DNA of 64,000 nucleotides from Muscardinus avellanarius (taxonomy: Eukaryota > Chordata > Mammalia > Rodentia > Gliridae): the NCBI GenBank assembly GCA_963383645.1, contig OY726578.1, positions 23,914,388-23,978,387 on the forward strand, given 5' to 3'. Position 1 is the stretch's first letter, and every line of letters begins with the position of its first letter. The notes beneath the pieces are model-generated. The model did not search any database. It was given only the letters and a program-made list of their open reading frames with translations, and was not told the DNA's origin. Shown here one piece after another: positions 33,379 to 47,061 of this stretch. The translations under genes were made by a program, and so were the position numbers.

Positions 33379-34223
33379 CCAAACAGCTCTCACTGTACCA
33401 CAGAACAGGGGCTGAGGCCTCCCTGAAAGCTTTGGAGGAGACTGCCTCCCCTGTAAAGGTGGCAGGCGGGGTCCTGCAGGGAAACCACCTGCAGCTGCAG
33501 CTCGAGAGGGCTTTAAGTCCACCTCAATTCTAGGGTGTGCAGAGACGCCGGCAGCACTGTGACCAGACCCTGACCCTGTCACACAGCAGCCGTGTGTCCC
33601 GGGCGAGGGAGGGACCGGCGCGCCTCATACCTCGATCAGCACACAGAGCCAGCGTATGGAGCAGGAGCAGAAAAGCCTAAATTGACCTGAGACCTAAACG
33701 GAAAGTGTGACTTCGCCACGGAGGAACTTGCATTAGAGCACTGGTGTGTGTCCTGTGCCTGTTTTCAAAGGAAAATCGTTTCCTTCTTAGAGAGCTTGGC
33801 CCCGCGGCCGCGGAGGTGCACGATGGGAAGGCCCCGTTACTGTGCGTCTTCCGAAACTCCAAGGAAAGGGAGTTGGGGCCAAGGAGAGCTTGTTCTGGAA
33901 GGACCTCCTGGCCCGCCAGGCGGCGCCTGTGGGGGAGGCGGGACGCAGGGCCCCGGGCGCTCCGCTGACCCGCAGCACGTCCGCTGGCACGCCCAGGAGG
34001 GAAGCCCTTGGCACTGAGTAGGCCACTTTTAAACCAACCCCCATTTCTGGGCCACCTTGTGAAGCAAAGGTGTGAGGAGGCCGCCCGTGAGCCGGGGACT
34101 GCCAGTCCAGCTCTGCCGGGCACGGTGGCGCTTCTCCCTCGATGCCGCTGCTCGGCGGGCAGGGTGACCAGGCGCAGCCAGCGTCGGGGGCTGCGGGACT
34201 GCTCTCCCCTTTCTGTGGATATT

Positions 34224-34300
34224 TCTTGCTGGGCTGGGGACCACACTCAGGGCTTGGCACGTGCTCTACCACTGAGCTGCACCTCCAGCCCTTTTATTTA
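34224..34300 (-). mobile_element. ID element, classical type
   Basis: TGCTGGGCTGGGGACCACAC...CACGTGCTCTACCACTGAGC. Confidence 0.7.
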
Positions 34301-34327
34301 GTTTAAAAAAATTGTTTTTGGAATTAA

Positions 34328-34491
<164 letters not shown>

Positions 34492-34497
34492 GAAGAG

Positions 34498-34596
34498 TGA
34501 ACCCAGGGGCATTCTACCTCTGAGCCACCTACCCTCAGCCCATTTTATTTTGAAGCTGAGTCTTGCTAAATTGAAAAGGGCCTCACTAAGCCTTTT
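34498..34596 (-). mobile_element. B1-dID SINE, partial, nested
   Basis: TGAACCCAGGGGCATTCTAC...TTGAAAAGGGCCTCACTAAG; most of the B1 half is missing. Confidence 0.75.
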
Positions 34597-34712
34597 TGAC
34601 TTTTTAGTTTGAAACAGGCTTTCAGTAAGTTGCTGAGGCTGGCCGCTGGCCTGCGATCCTCCTCTCTCAGCTTCCCAAGTGCTGGGATTATGGGCTTGCA
34701 GCGCCGTGCTCG
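34597..34712 (-). mobile_element. B1 half of the split SINE
   Basis: TTTTTAGTTTGAAACAGGCT...GCGCCGTGCT. Confidence 0.7.
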
Positions 34713-36283
34713 CTCTTCCTGTGCCCCTGGCTCTTGTTCCCCAGGAGGCTGCCCTCCCTCCCTCCCGGGCATGGCCCTTGCAGCACTGCCCGCTGCGCCG
34801 GCCTCGTGAGCACCGGGTCCTCTGGTCTTCCAGGTATGTCGACACATGTAGAACGCGCCTCTGACCTGCTTGACAGTCCATGCTGCTCCGTGAGCCCCTG
34901 CAGACCTGTGGAGACCCGTCGGCGCGGCCGGCAAGGCCTGCCTCGTGCCATTCGAGCGGCCGGCGCTGCCTGCCCTGTGCGCCGAGTGAGGCTCGGGAGT
35001 TGGGGTTTGGGTGGTAGTTATGGCAGTTCCTCATCCCAACCTCAGAGGAAGAGAGGAGGAAGCAGCCACGGCGCACGAGGTGAGCGCTTGCTCCTGCACC
35101 AGGTCTTCACTGAAGAGCGGTGGAGCTGACAGGCGGGCAAGTGGGGCCACGCAGGGCTGCAGGGGGCGGCTCTGTGGCTGGGCCTGGCTGGGGTGGCGCC
35201 CTCTGCTGCCACAGAGCCCTGAAGCCCTGCGTGGGGTGCAGCACGTCCACCGGGCCAGCTGCTCATCGCCCTTGACAGCGCCTAGACGTCCTCTTAGCTA
35301 AAGCCCGGGGTCAGGCCTGGCCCCGCCCGCCTGCCCTCTGCCCTTGGTGGTGCCTAGTGGTGCCCTCGGTCACCAGGAGCACCCAGGCGGACCCCTGGCC
35401 CTCACACAGGAGAGTGGCGCCCCTCCTCAGGAAGGGCAGGGAGCGCGCACTGTGCTCACGGGGCTCTCCTGCCCAGGTGCGGGTGGCAGCGGTGGGGTGG
35501 GGCCGGGGTGGGCAAGGAGCACCTGGTGGCGGTGATTTGGTGTCTGTGGCTGTGACTCGTATCTCGTTGGTCCTCGTCAGAGAAGGAAAGGCCTGTCTCC
35601 GCCGCCTCGCAGCACTGTGCGTTTCAGCTGCAGAGTGCTTCCTGCAGACTCTGCCCGTTGGCGTCACTTCAGTAGCATTATTTTCCATCCCAAACATTAA
35701 ACAAGTGAGGGTGGGATTAAAGCAGGACTGCTCTCGGGCTGCCGGCTTCCTCCCGGCCTCTGGGTGGTAGAGACGGAGCGGGAGTGGCTGTGCTTGGTGC
35801 CCCTGGCCCACCCTGGCCTCCCTCCAGCCCGCCCAGGTGTGGACTTCGTTTTGATCTGAAATTGTTGTTGGGGACACACACTAACTGGCACCCCTGGGGC
35901 CAGGCTTTCTTCCTGGGGTTCCAGGTAGGGAGGGCCTTGAGCTGCCCCCCCCAGCCCGGGGTTCCCAGGGCCCGGCGGCCGCGCGGGAGCCCTGCAGCGA
36001 GGCAGGCGTGCGGTGAGGCACGTCTGCAGCCCGCCGAGCCCCGGGTCCAGGGCAGCCATGCAGGAAGGCGAGGTTTGTCTCCCCAGAACGAGTGACCTCG
36101 GCCAGATGCCGACCTTGTCCTTGCTCAGAGCCGCGTGCTGTGGAAGAGCTTCCTGCCTGCTCCGTGCAGAGCAGGACGGACGTCCTCCGCTCCTTCATCA
36201 GCGCTTGGTCACGAGGACGGTGGAGCCCAGTGTCAGGGCTCGGAGCTCCCTGGGCCTCTGTGTGTGATTTATTTATTTATCTT

Positions 36284-36450
36284 AGTGGGGGGGGGGGCTG
36301 GGATCGAGCCCAGAGGCATTCTACCTTTGAGTGACACCCCCAGCCCGATACTTACTGCTTCTTTGGAAACAGGCTGACGAGTCTCACCACTTGCTGAGGC
36401 TGTCCTCGGACCTGCAGTCCTCCTGTCGCAGCCTCCCCCCACGCCCGGCT
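36284..36450 (-). mobile_element. B1-dID SINE, internally deleted
   Basis: G run then CTGGGATCGAGCCCAGAGGC...CCCCCCACGCCCGGCT. Confidence 0.82.
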
Positions 36451-37687
36451 TTGGTTTTAGTGCCTTTAACGGACTTCTCTGCCCTGACCAGTCAGCGCAG
36501 GCCATTCCTCACCTGTCTTGCGTCTCCATTCCTGACTCCTTGCACCCGAGTCCACGCTCATTTCAGAAGTGTGGCACTTTGCACAGAGCCCCAGGAGACC
36601 ATACAGAATGCCAGGGAAGCCGGCCACTTTCCCGGCGCCGGGCTCTGCACAAGGCCTCGCCGCCTGGCCTCTGTGCCACGGCCTCCTGGTGCACCAGGTG
36701 GCTGGGTGTGGCTCGGTGCCGGGCAGTGCCCTCCTTGCACGCCTAACAGCAAAACAGAGCAAAGCCAAACTGCCCTGGGGTAAAGAGCTCCGCGGCAGGA
36801 CGCGGTGCGCTGCGGCAGGTCACTGCTCTGGAGTGACCGCGGTCTCTTCTGGATGGAGCTGGTCACCGTGGCTGGCTACTTACTGGGGTTCAGATGAGAT
36901 AAGAGAGGCGTGTGGGCGGGAGGGCGTGCATCTGTGTGCGTGCATCCATGCAAGCAGCGCAGCTGCATCTGGCAGTAACTGCCAGGCAGCATCGATTTTG
37001 AGATCCTCAGAACTCCTCGGGCGGGCACTTGGCCGCCGGAGTCCGGCCGGGCCCAGGTGTTGGGGATGCTCAGGTCAGCAGACACAAGACGGGCGCGCCT
37101 TCCGTACCCATGTCAGCCGGGCCAGCCCCACCAGCTCTTGGCCGGCGTCCACCCCGTGCCGCCTCTTCCTGGCCTCTTTCCTCTCAACAGCTGCTAAGGT
37201 CTGCGGTCAGCGTCTGGGTCAGATGGAGGTGCTGGAAGCAGCGGGTGGTCGGTTAGTGAGGGGAGGTGCCCGTGACATAATTGCTCTGGGAGCTGGGGAC
37301 GTGATGCCAGAGGAGTGTGTGCACACGCACGTGTGCTCAGACAAGGCCATCCACTCGGTGAGAGTAAGGAGCGGGCCTCCTGCTCTGAGGGGCCGCCTCC
37401 CAGCTGTAGGCCTGGGTCCCCGGGCCCCAGCTGCCCCGCTCAGAGCTGAGCCCCTCTTGTCATTAGGACCTGTCAGTGAAGCGGGGCCAAGCACGCTAAA
37501 GCACGGGGTAAGCCCGTGAACTGCTCTCCGGTCGCCAGTGGTGTCTGCCGTCCCTGGCTGCTCCTTACACTCCGGAACGGCGAGCGGCGTGGGAACTGTT
37601 CTTTTTCAGTTTGTGGCACTTACATAAAGTGTGAATTACCAGAATGTAAACGCGTAGCTTCCTCTTCAAAAGGATTCTTACAAGTAA

Positions 37688-37740
37688 GGAGCCCAGGGAC
37701 ATTCTACCTCCCAGCTACACCACTGGTCCTATTTTTTAGT
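37688..37740 (-). mobile_element. ID half of a SINE split by an insertion
   Basis: AGGAGCCCAGGGACATTCTA...CCACTGGTCCTATTTTTTAG; the B1 half resumes at 37940. Confidence 0.8.
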
Positions 37741-37930
37741 CCTTTTTTTTTTTGGTGGTACTGGGGTTCCTGGAAGCCCTTCTTCCTCCGGGCTACACTC
37801 CCAGACCTATTTTATATTTTTGAAACAGGGTCTCTTACGCCAGCGCGGCTGGCTTCGAACCTGCATCGCGATCCTCCTGTCTCCGCCTCCCAAGCGCGGG
37901 GATTACAAGCGTGCGCCACCACGCCCGGCC
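37741..37930 (-). mobile_element. GC-rich short-form SINE, nested
   Basis: GGTGGTACTGGGGTTCCTGG...CGCCAGCGCGGCTGGCTTCG...ACCACGCCCGGCC. AGTCCTTTT occurs at 37738 and 37931. Confidence 0.9.
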
Positions 37931-38057
37931 AGTCCTTTTCATTTTGAAACAGGGTCTCACTGAGTTGCAAAGGGCCTCCCTAGGGAGCTGAGGCTGTCCT
38001 TGAACCATGATCCTCCGGGCTCACTGGGATTACAAGCGTGGGCCGCCACGCCAGCTA
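37931..38057 (-). mobile_element. B1 half of the split SINE
   Basis: CATTTTGAAACAGGGTCTCA...GGGCCGCCACGCCAGCT. Confidence 0.82.
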
Positions 38058-38371
38058 AAAGCAGACGTTCCGAATGTGTTCTTTGTGCAGTTGGAGCGCC
38101 TCTCAGTCAGACATGGGCAGGGACTGAGGGTGCAGTGGCTCTTGGAGGCTGCACGAGGAGCCACAGCCGGGTTCAGTTACGTCCCAGCTGTGAGCATGCG
38201 GCTGGGGGGCTGATGGCCAGCACCGTGTGGTTTCAAGGCCCAGCCGCTCAGCGCGGTCGCGGCACCTCTGTGCGTGTGCGCGCACGCTCTGAGACATGGG
38301 CCGACCTAGAGGGTCTTTAAAGCACTTCTGCACGCGGGAAATGAGTTGCGTCTTGCTAACTGGTGTCCTAA

Positions 38372-39237
<866 letters not shown>

Positions 39238-39439
39238 GCCAGGCTTGGCAGCTTGTAATCCCAGTACTTGGGAGGCTGAGATAGGAGGATCACAGGTTCG
39301 TGGCCAGCCTCGGCAACTGAGGCCATCTGCAACTTAGCAAGACCCTGTTTCAGAAAAGAATAAAATAGGGCTGGCGGTGTAGGTCAGAGGTAGAATGCCC
39401 TGGGCTCCATCACCAGTGCCGAAACAAATAAGCAAACAA
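39238..39439 (+). mobile_element. B1-dID SINE, nested
   Basis: GCCAGGCTTGGCAGCTTGTA...CATCACCAGTGCCG, then an A-rich tail. Confidence 0.85.
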
Positions 39440-39545
39440 AAAATAGGCCAGGGCTGTAGGTACAACTCAGGTGCAGTGCCCTAGGATAGGGCTGTAGGTA
39501 CAACTCAGGTGCAGTGCCCCGGGTTCCATCCTCAGTACCACACAC
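39440..39545 (+). mobile_element. ID half with 37-bp tandem duplication
   Basis: GGGCTGTAGGTACAACTCAG occurs at about 39451 and 39488, the second copy running to the terminal GTACCACACACAC. Confidence 0.8.
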
Positions 39546-39772
39546 ACACGCAAGGCCGTGCCTCTAGCTTTGGGTGGTGCGTCAGAGGTGCCCTCTCGGG
39601 GGCAGGAAGCAGCGTAGGTGCCGGCTGCTGGGTGCGGGGATCAGAGGGCCCAGGGTGCGCGCCCCCAGGCCTCAGGCCCAGAGAAGCTCACCTGGGTCCC
39701 GGGTGGAGGTGCCGTTTTCCCATAGCCGCCTCCCTGGTGTGGCCTGCACACTACCGCAGATTTCTTTTGCAG

Positions 39773-39832
39773 AAGAGGAACTTCACGCTGGCCTTCCAGG
39801 CGGCCGAGAGCGTTGGCATCAAGTCCACCCTG
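39773..39832 (+). CDS. SPECC1L: SPECC1L coding exon (CH domain, 20 codons)
   Basis: A 60-base exon in phase 0 after the acceptor TTTCTTTTGCAG. It encodes KRNFTLAFQAAESVGIKSTL (window residues 329-348), a CH helix in which NF-LAFQAAE is family-typical. The donor is CTG|GTGAGC. Confidence 0.96.
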
Positions 39833-41030
<1,198 letters not shown>

Positions 41031-42232
41031 GCACACGTGGGAGATCTGCGCCCGCCGGCCCTCCGCGGTCCACGGGCAGCCGGCCCCGCGCCACGCACCC
41101 TGAAGCTTTCCCGCCTCCGGGCACTCCTGCGGCTGAGCCTCAGCTGCTGCATCCAGGCGCCGCCGCCCACAGCAGACCTGGCACCTCCCGTGCCGCCCCA
41201 GGGGTGTGAGCGCAGCCAAGGCATCACACTCCTAGTGCTCCGGGCAGAAATACAGAAGGCTCCTGCCCAGCAGAACTCAGGACAAGGGATTAAACGCGGG
41301 GAGCCTGCCAGGGGTGCTGACCGTCGTGGCCGCAGCACTCCTCCGCTGTCACCCACATGCGCACCTTCCCAGGGCCTGGCAGGTGCTTGCTCCCTGTACC
41401 CAGTGCAGCCAACCGAGGCCCTTGACGCAGGCCCGGGTTCCAGGAGTGTCGCCACAGAGGTGTGACAGGGCTGCCCAGCCACCACGGTGTGGCATTTTCA
41501 ACTTGAGGTGAGAGTCGAGAATGGGCATGGGGAGCAGGCCAGCGCCCGCCTGGCACAGAGCCGCCGGCAGCTCGGCTCCAGGCAGGAGCGAAAGGACGGT
41601 CGTGAGAAGTCGTCCAAGTCGAGGATTTTTACTATTCCGAGCAATATTGGAAAAAGAGCCCCTACTCTGTTAGTACCAAAGTAAATTGACTTACTAAGCG
41701 TAGGACTGTTTCTAAGAGGTGGACATTGTGAGGGCAAGAGCAGGAGAACCGGAGGGGGACAGGGCGGCCCGTGCGGGCATGGACGTCCCCGTGGCCCCCG
41801 AGCAGCTCAAGCAAGTGCCTTCCTCCCCTGGTGGGCGGCCGCCCTCCACAGCCAGGGCCGGCGGCACGAGCACAGTGCGCACGAGGCCCGCGGCTGGCTC
41901 CCCGTGCCGGCGGGCGCCGCAGGGACCAGAGCCTTACGGGGGCCGGTCTGCTGATGGCTTCCAGGCCGGGACCCAGCCGCCACTGCTGCAGCCCACCCCT
42001 GTGCCTGACCCGGGAGCTGTTGGCTTGACAGTCCTGAGTCAAGACCTCACTCGTAAGGCGCTGTGAAGAAGCGTGGCCACCGTGGTGGGCGGTGCCGGGG
42101 GCACTCAGGCTGGGCCCAGAGCCGCGGAGGGCTCTCCTCCAGCCCAAGGCGAAGCCGAAGGGCAGGCCGTGGAGCGCCCGTCCCGTGCTCTGCGGTGCCC
42201 GGCGCCTGGGAGAATCAGTCATCGTTTCTTCG

Positions 42233-42415
42233 GGGCTGGGGGTGTAGTCCTGGGAATTGAACCCGGGGGTGCGCTACCCTGAGCCACACGCCCAGACCTT
42301 ATTATTTTGAAATGGAATCTCACTGTGTTGCCCAAGCTGGCTTCAAGCTGGTGGTCCTCCTGCCTCCGCCTCCCAAGTCGCCGTGGTCACGGGCGTGCCC
42401 GCCACTCCTGGCTGA
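42233..42415 (-). mobile_element. SINE in SPECC1L 3'UTR
   Basis: GTAGTCCTGGGAATTGAACC...TATTATTTTGAAATGGAATC...GCCCGCCACTCCTGGCT. Confidence 0.85.
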
Positions 42416-43010
42416 GGACCGTGCTTCCTGACGTCTCGGCTTCATCGTTGTGTTTCTGCCTCTTTCTTCATTTGCGCTCAAGGAGACCTGTCCACGGTCC
42501 GCTTCCAGGGCGACTGATCTTCGGTCATGTTCTGTTAATTTATTATTATATGGGCGGGGCTGTTTTGTCCTGTGAATGAGAAGACTGTCCTGGCCCGCAG
42601 GTCCCGCGCTGCCCCTTGCTGGCATGGCCCGGCCCTGGCAGCTCCTGCAGCGGCGGCGCTGCCAGTCTTCTGGAGAGGTGGCTGCTACCAGCAGGGTCGT
42701 GGGGATGACGTGCTGCAGGGTACCCATGGGCCCCGCGTGCCCTGAGCTCCTGGCCCAGGGATGGCGGTGCCGGCGTTGGCGAGGGCCCAGGTGGCCAGAG
42801 CGCTGCGCCCGCCTCCCCCACAGGACCCCACGGCCATTGGCTCCGCCACCTCCCTGCCCGTGGGCGCGTGGTGCAGAGGTGCCCTGGCCTGGGCGCCTGC
42901 CTCTTCCAGCACAAACTGTATGCAAAGGACCAGCTGTCTCCTCTCCCTGGGTTGCAGGCTTTTGCTGACTGAAGATACTTTGTTCTCTCTCTGGTAATAC
43001 TCTTGAATGT

Positions 43011-43016
43011 ATTAAA
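43011..43016 (+). terminator. SPECC1L: Poly(A) signal of SPECC1L (ATTAAA)
   Basis: ATTAAA is followed about 15 bases later by CACA and a T/G-rich stretch (TTGGACTTTGACTTTT), as expected of a cleavage site and downstream element. It is the only good signal I see on the sense strand between the stop and this point. Confidence 0.6.
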
Positions 43017-43266
43017 TTGTTTAAGCACATTGGACTTTGACTTTTCCAGCCCTTGCACAACTGAGCTCTGGCCACCCCCAGGATCGCCCCTCCCTGGGGC
43101 CCTGGGGCCGGTATCGCGTACGCTGCTAGCTGGAGCGGGGCTCGTACGCCCCCCTGCCACAGTGGGCCCAGCCTGCCCAGGACTGCTGGACTCCAGCCAG
43201 GGCGAGCTCCTGCTGGCCAGGAGCGCCAGGACCCCTGGCCCAGCTAGGACGGCCCAGGTGCCCCAA

Positions 43267-43437
43267 GCCCCGGGGTCAAGCCCAGGCTCATTCTGCCTCC
43301 AGCCGTTTTAGTTTTCATTTGAAACAGAGTCATGCTTTAAGGCTACTGAGGGCCCCGCTAAATTGCTGAGGCTATCCTCCGCACTCCTGTCTCGGCCTCC
43401 CAAGTCCTGGAATTACAAGTGTGGGCCACCACACCTG
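43267..43437 (-). mobile_element. B1-dID SINE
   Basis: CCCGGGGTCAAGCCCAGGCT...GCCACCACACCTGC, about 240 bases past the SPECC1L poly(A) signal. Confidence 0.8.
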
Positions 43438-43532
43438 CACCCCCTCCTTTTTAATGTATCTTCTTAGAGATGATTTTCAGGATATATGTAAGTACAGAGA
43501 AGAAGAAAAACAAACTAGAGGCAACCAGTTAA

Positions 43533-43534
43533 GC

Positions 43535-43587
<53 letters not shown>
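43533..43587 (+). repeat. (GT)n microsatellite
   Basis: About 27 units at the tail of the following minus-strand ID. Confidence 0.95.
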
Positions 43588-43589
<2 letters not shown>

Positions 43590-43668
43590 GTGAGTTTTGT
43601 GGTGCTGGGACCCAGGGCCTGGTGCATGCTGGGCATGTGTTCCACCGCTGAGCGACATCCAACCCCAT
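43588..43668 (-). mobile_element. ID element, classical type
   Basis: GTGGTGCTGGGACCCAGGGC...CATGTGTTCCACCGCTGAGC. Confidence 0.7.
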
Positions 43669-43686
43669 GGATCTTTGTTTTTTGTG

Positions 43687-43911
43687 TTTTTTTTGTGGTA
43701 CCTGAGGTTCTTGAAAGCCCATCTACCTCCAGGATACACTCCCAGTCCCAACATATATACATACATACATACATACATACATACATACATACATACATAC
43801 ATACATACATCAGGGTCTCTTAAGCCAGCGAGGCTGGCTTGGACCCTGCATGATCCTCCTGTCTCCGCCTCCCAAGCGCGGGGATGACAAGCGTGCGCCA
43901 CCGCGCCCGGC
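43687..43911 (-). mobile_element. GC-rich short-form SINE with (ACAT)n linker
   Basis: GTGGTACCTGAGGTTCTTGA...CTCTTAAGCCAGCGAGGCTG...CACCGCGCCCGGCC. The A-rich linker has become a tetranucleotide repeat (43755-43810). Confidence 0.92.
43755..43810 (+). repeat. (ACAT)n microsatellite
   Basis: About 14 units, inside a SINE linker. Confidence 0.95.
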
Positions 43912-43949
43912 CTCCCATGAATTTTCTGTGTAATGATCCCCCACCCCAG

Positions 43950-44116
43950 AACTGGGGTTGGAACCCATGGGCACTCTACCTCCGAGCCATATCCTCAGGC
44001 CTATTTTTTATTCTATTTTGAAACAGGGTCTCACTGAGTTGCAAAGGGCCTCGCTGAGTAGCTGGGGCTGTGCATGAACCATGATCCTCCTGTCTCTGTT
44101 TCCCGAGTGCTACAGG
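43950..44116 (-). mobile_element. B1-dID SINE
   Basis: GAACTGGGGTTGGAACCCAT...CTGTTTCCCGAGTGCTACAG; the last B1 part is missing. Confidence 0.85.
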
Positions 44117-44677
44117 TAATGATTTTTTTTAATCGACTGAGATCAGCCCAGACAACACCATTTTCTCATGTGAATGTGTGCAGCGGAGTCCCTGCGGACA
44201 CCACCTACACACGGGGACCTCTGGTGAACACCGAGTCCAGAACGGGCCTCGACTGGCCAGAGTTGGGTGCCTCCTGCCCGTGCCCGCGAGCCCTGCCCTC
44301 CAGCAGTGCAGAGCGCCACAGCACCCAGGGATGCGCCCCAGCTCCGGAGCCCGGATGCCGGCCCTGAGCACCTCGGTCTGGGCACCTGCTGCTCCTCTGC
44401 CAAATGCCGGACCGTGACCCCTGCCGGCGTGGCCAGCGAGAGCCCAGTGTGCTGCGAGAGGAGGGCTGGCCCCATCCACAGGCCGTCTGGGCCTGTCCTG
44501 GGGCAAGAGAGGCCCTCACGCTGCGCCCTGCCCCACGCACAGCCTGACTTGCAACTTCTGTGGCCCAGTGACCTGCCTGGAGCCTGTCGGGCCAGCCCAA
44601 GGCATCTGCACCCCTCAGCCGAGCCTAGGGAGGTTGGCTCCACCTTGACCACGGAAGGGTCTAGAACCTGTGAGGGC

Positions 44678-44679
<2 letters not shown>

Positions 44680-44737
<58 letters not shown>
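44680..44737 (+). repeat. (GT)n microsatellite
   Basis: About 29 units, no clear SINE next to it. Confidence 0.95.
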
Positions 44738-44738
<1 letters not shown>

Positions 44739-44821
44739 GGACCTAGGCATGCTTACCTTGATCTTGGCCACACCTCCAAACCGATTTTGTCTTGTAGATT
44801 TTAGTAGTAGTATTAATTTTG

Positions 44822-44878
44822 CACTGGGGATTAAACAGGGCATTCTACCTCTGAGTTACACCCTCAACCCTTTTAAGA
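44822..44878 (-). mobile_element. ID half
   Basis: GCACTGGGGATTAAACAGGG...GTTACACCCTCAACCC. Confidence 0.75.
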
Positions 44879-44905
44879 CCTTGTATTTTATTTATTTAAT
44901 TTATT

Positions 44906-44959
44906 GTGGAACTGGGGATTGAAACCAGGAGCATCTACCTCCAAGCTACATCCCCAGCC

Positions 44960-44960
<1 letters not shown>
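44906..44960 (-). mobile_element. ID half
   Basis: GGAACTGGGGATTGAAACCA...CTACATCCCCAGCC. Its partner B1 half is probably one of those at 45423 or 45560. Confidence 0.75.

Positions 44961-44995
<35 letters not shown>
44961..44995 (+). repeat. (GT)n microsatellite
   Basis: About 17 units between an ID half and the next SINE's end. Confidence 0.92.
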
Positions 44996-44999
<4 letters not shown>

Positions 45000-45195
45000 G
45001 GAGATTGAACCCAGGAATAGTCTTTCTACCTCTGAGCTACATTCCCAGCTCTAATTTTTATTCTTTATTTTGAAACAGGGTCTTATTAAGTTGTGGAAGC
45101 CTCGCTAAGTAGTTGAGGCTGGCCACAAAACTGCGATCTACCTGGTCAGCCTCCCAAGTACTGGGATTATAGGCATATGCCACCATGCCCGGCTC
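44996..45195 (-). mobile_element. B1-dID SINE, complete
   Basis: TACTGGAGATTGAACCCAGG...CCACCATGCCCGGCT. Confidence 0.92.
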
Positions 45196-45225
45196 CAAGC
45201 CCTACTTTTATTCTTTTTTTTCTTT

Positions 45226-45422
45226 ACTGGTACTGGGGATTGAACCCAGGGGCATTCTACCTCCAAGCAACACCTCCAGCCCTATTCTTTATTTTAAAAA
45301 CAGGGTCTCACCAAGTTGCTGAGAGCCTCACTAAGTAGCTGAGGCTGGTTGTGAACCTGGGATCCTTCTGTCTAAGCCTCCCAAGTACTGGGATTACAAG
45401 TGTGCACCACCACACCCAGCTT
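45226..45422 (-). mobile_element. B1-dID SINE, complete
   Basis: TGGTACTGGGGATTGAACCC...CCACCACACCCAGCT. Confidence 0.92.
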
Positions 45423-45557
45423 TATTCTTTATTTTTAACAGGGTCTCACTAAATTGTGAGGGCCTAAGTAGCTGAGGCTGCTGGGAACTTGGGAGGGGCA
45501 GGGGACTTGGTCTCAGCCAAGTACTGGGATTACAAGCATGGGCCACCACACCTTGCT
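45423..45557 (-). mobile_element. B1 half
   Basis: TATTCTTTATTTTTAACAGG...GGGCCACCACACCTTGCT. Confidence 0.8.
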
Positions 45558-45559
45558 TA

Positions 45560-45680
45560 AAACACGTGAGATTTGAAATAGGGGCCCACAAAGTTGCCGA
45601 GGCTGGCCTCGAACCTCTGCTGCTCATTCCTCGCCCTCCCCAGTGCTGGGATTACAGGCACAGCCCTGCACCTGGCCAAG
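45560..45680 (-). mobile_element. B1 half, older
   Basis: GATTTGAAATAGGGGCCCAC...CAGCCCTGCACCTGGCC. Outermost layer of a nested stack beginning at 44822. Confidence 0.7.
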
Positions 45681-46227
45681 GCGCAGCTCTAATGGGTGGT
45701 AGAGGAAAATAGGTTCTGGGAGGGGGAGAAATCAGAAAGGATCCCCTAGACCTCCCTGCTGGCTGCATTTCTGACCTAGCAGGTCAGGACTTGGACAGGA
45801 GGGTGGGGGAAGAGGACAGCCGTCCCCTGGGGAGAGCTGGCTGGACACCTACCATACCAGGCCCTGAGCAGGCTCAGAGCACCAGGGTCCTCCCAGATGG
45901 GCCACCAAGGCTTGGGGCATGCTGGGGCCATCCCACCTCTGCCAATTGGTGACCCCCAAAGGGCCCCCCCAGCTCTACATCCTCCCTGACACAGAGGAGC
46001 CAGGCCTGGTCGGCCCCAGAGCTCCTGGGGGGCACTGTAGAGCCCAGCGGGAGGGCAGGGAGGTCAAAGCCTCAGCCCCAGGACCAGCTTGCTGGAGGCT
46101 TCCTTTGCCCCCCAGTTCCCAGAAGCTGACCCCGGCAGAGCGTCTCCTGCGGGCTTAGAGGCAGGGAGCCCGCCCTGTGCCTGATGGGCTCCGGGTCTCT
46201 CCCCATGCTGTGACTGCTTTCTGACGG

Positions 46228-46251
46228 ATAAACTGGATGGAGCCTTGTGAG
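46228..46251 (+). repeat. Copy 1 of a 24-bp repeated segment
   Basis: ATAAACTGGATGGAGCCTTG plus TGAG, identical to 49079-49102. The right flanks also align (CCCCCC, a 14-base gap, TCACAGGAGG against TCATAGGAGG). Confidence 0.9.
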
Positions 46252-46951
46252 GCCCCCCGGCCCCCACCCCGCTCACAGGAGGGACCGGCAGGCACCCTGG
46301 GGCTGCCTGGCCCAGGGCCCACTGGGTGCATGGTCCCAGCCCTGTCGTGCTTTACACCCTAGTGGGCTCAACTGGCCCCAGAGAAAACAATGGGGGCCAG
46401 AGGCCGCCCAGGTGCATCCTGGGCAGAAACAAAGGGCCGTGGGGGGTGGGCAGTCTGAGAACGGAATTCTGGAGCAGAGGCCCCAGCTGGCCCCTCATCT
46501 GCCCTGGACGGAAGGAAGGGCGGACGCCCGCCGCCTTCAAAGCTGCCTGGGGCTGAGGGGGACCAAGGCCCAGCGCTGGGAGCTGGCAGCTGCCAGGACA
46601 TCCCCGTGCCCAGCAAGGGGCAGTGGCTACATGGGACCTGGCCTGTTTGCCGCAGCCCTGGCCCTGGCATGGCCTCGACACCCAAGGAAAGTTCTCCTGG
46701 CCGGGCAGGGGGCAGCCAGGCCTGAACTGAGGGGGCCTTGTCTAGGAGGGGCTGGCGGAGCAGCCGCAGGGACGGGGGTGGGGGGCGGCAGAGGGTGAGC
46801 GGCCCTCCTCTGGCCATCGCTGTCACCAGTGAGCTGTAAGAGCCAGATGTGCCTGTCTCTGGGCAACAGCTGCACTGGAGGCCGGGCAGGGGCGCCCGGT
46901 GGGTGACACAGGACCGCGGGGCCGGCCTCACGGTCTCAGCTTTGCTTTTAC

Positions 46952-47033
46952 ATTGTGCTACTAAGGATGGGACCCAGGGCCTCACGTATGTGGACGAGTG
47001 TTCTACCACCGAGCTATACCCCTAGCCCTGTTT
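46952..47033 (-). mobile_element. ID element, classical type
   Basis: GTGCTACTAAGGATGGGACC...CGAGTGTTCTACCACCGAGC. Confidence 0.65.
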
Positions 47034-47061
47034 GTTTATTTATTTACTTACTTATTTAGCG

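Larger units (their letters stand above)
41031..43030 (+). other. SPECC1L: SPECC1L 3' untranslated region
   Basis: About 2 kb from the stop to a probable cleavage site. It is GC-rich, with one minus-strand SINE (42233-42415). The minus orientation keeps that element's AATAAA-rich linker off the sense strand. The end is inferred from the ATTAAA signal. Confidence 0.65.

Noticed and set aside
36569..37519. 316-codon open frame in the large SPECC1L intron
   Set aside because: No domain, no clear Kozak or splice structure, and GC-rich background. Frames of similar length occur on the other strand nearby.
43267..45680. Clustered repeats resembling a CRISPR-like or array structure
   Set aside because: Vertebrate SINE cluster; repeats are dispersed, diverged and nested, with no regular spacers.
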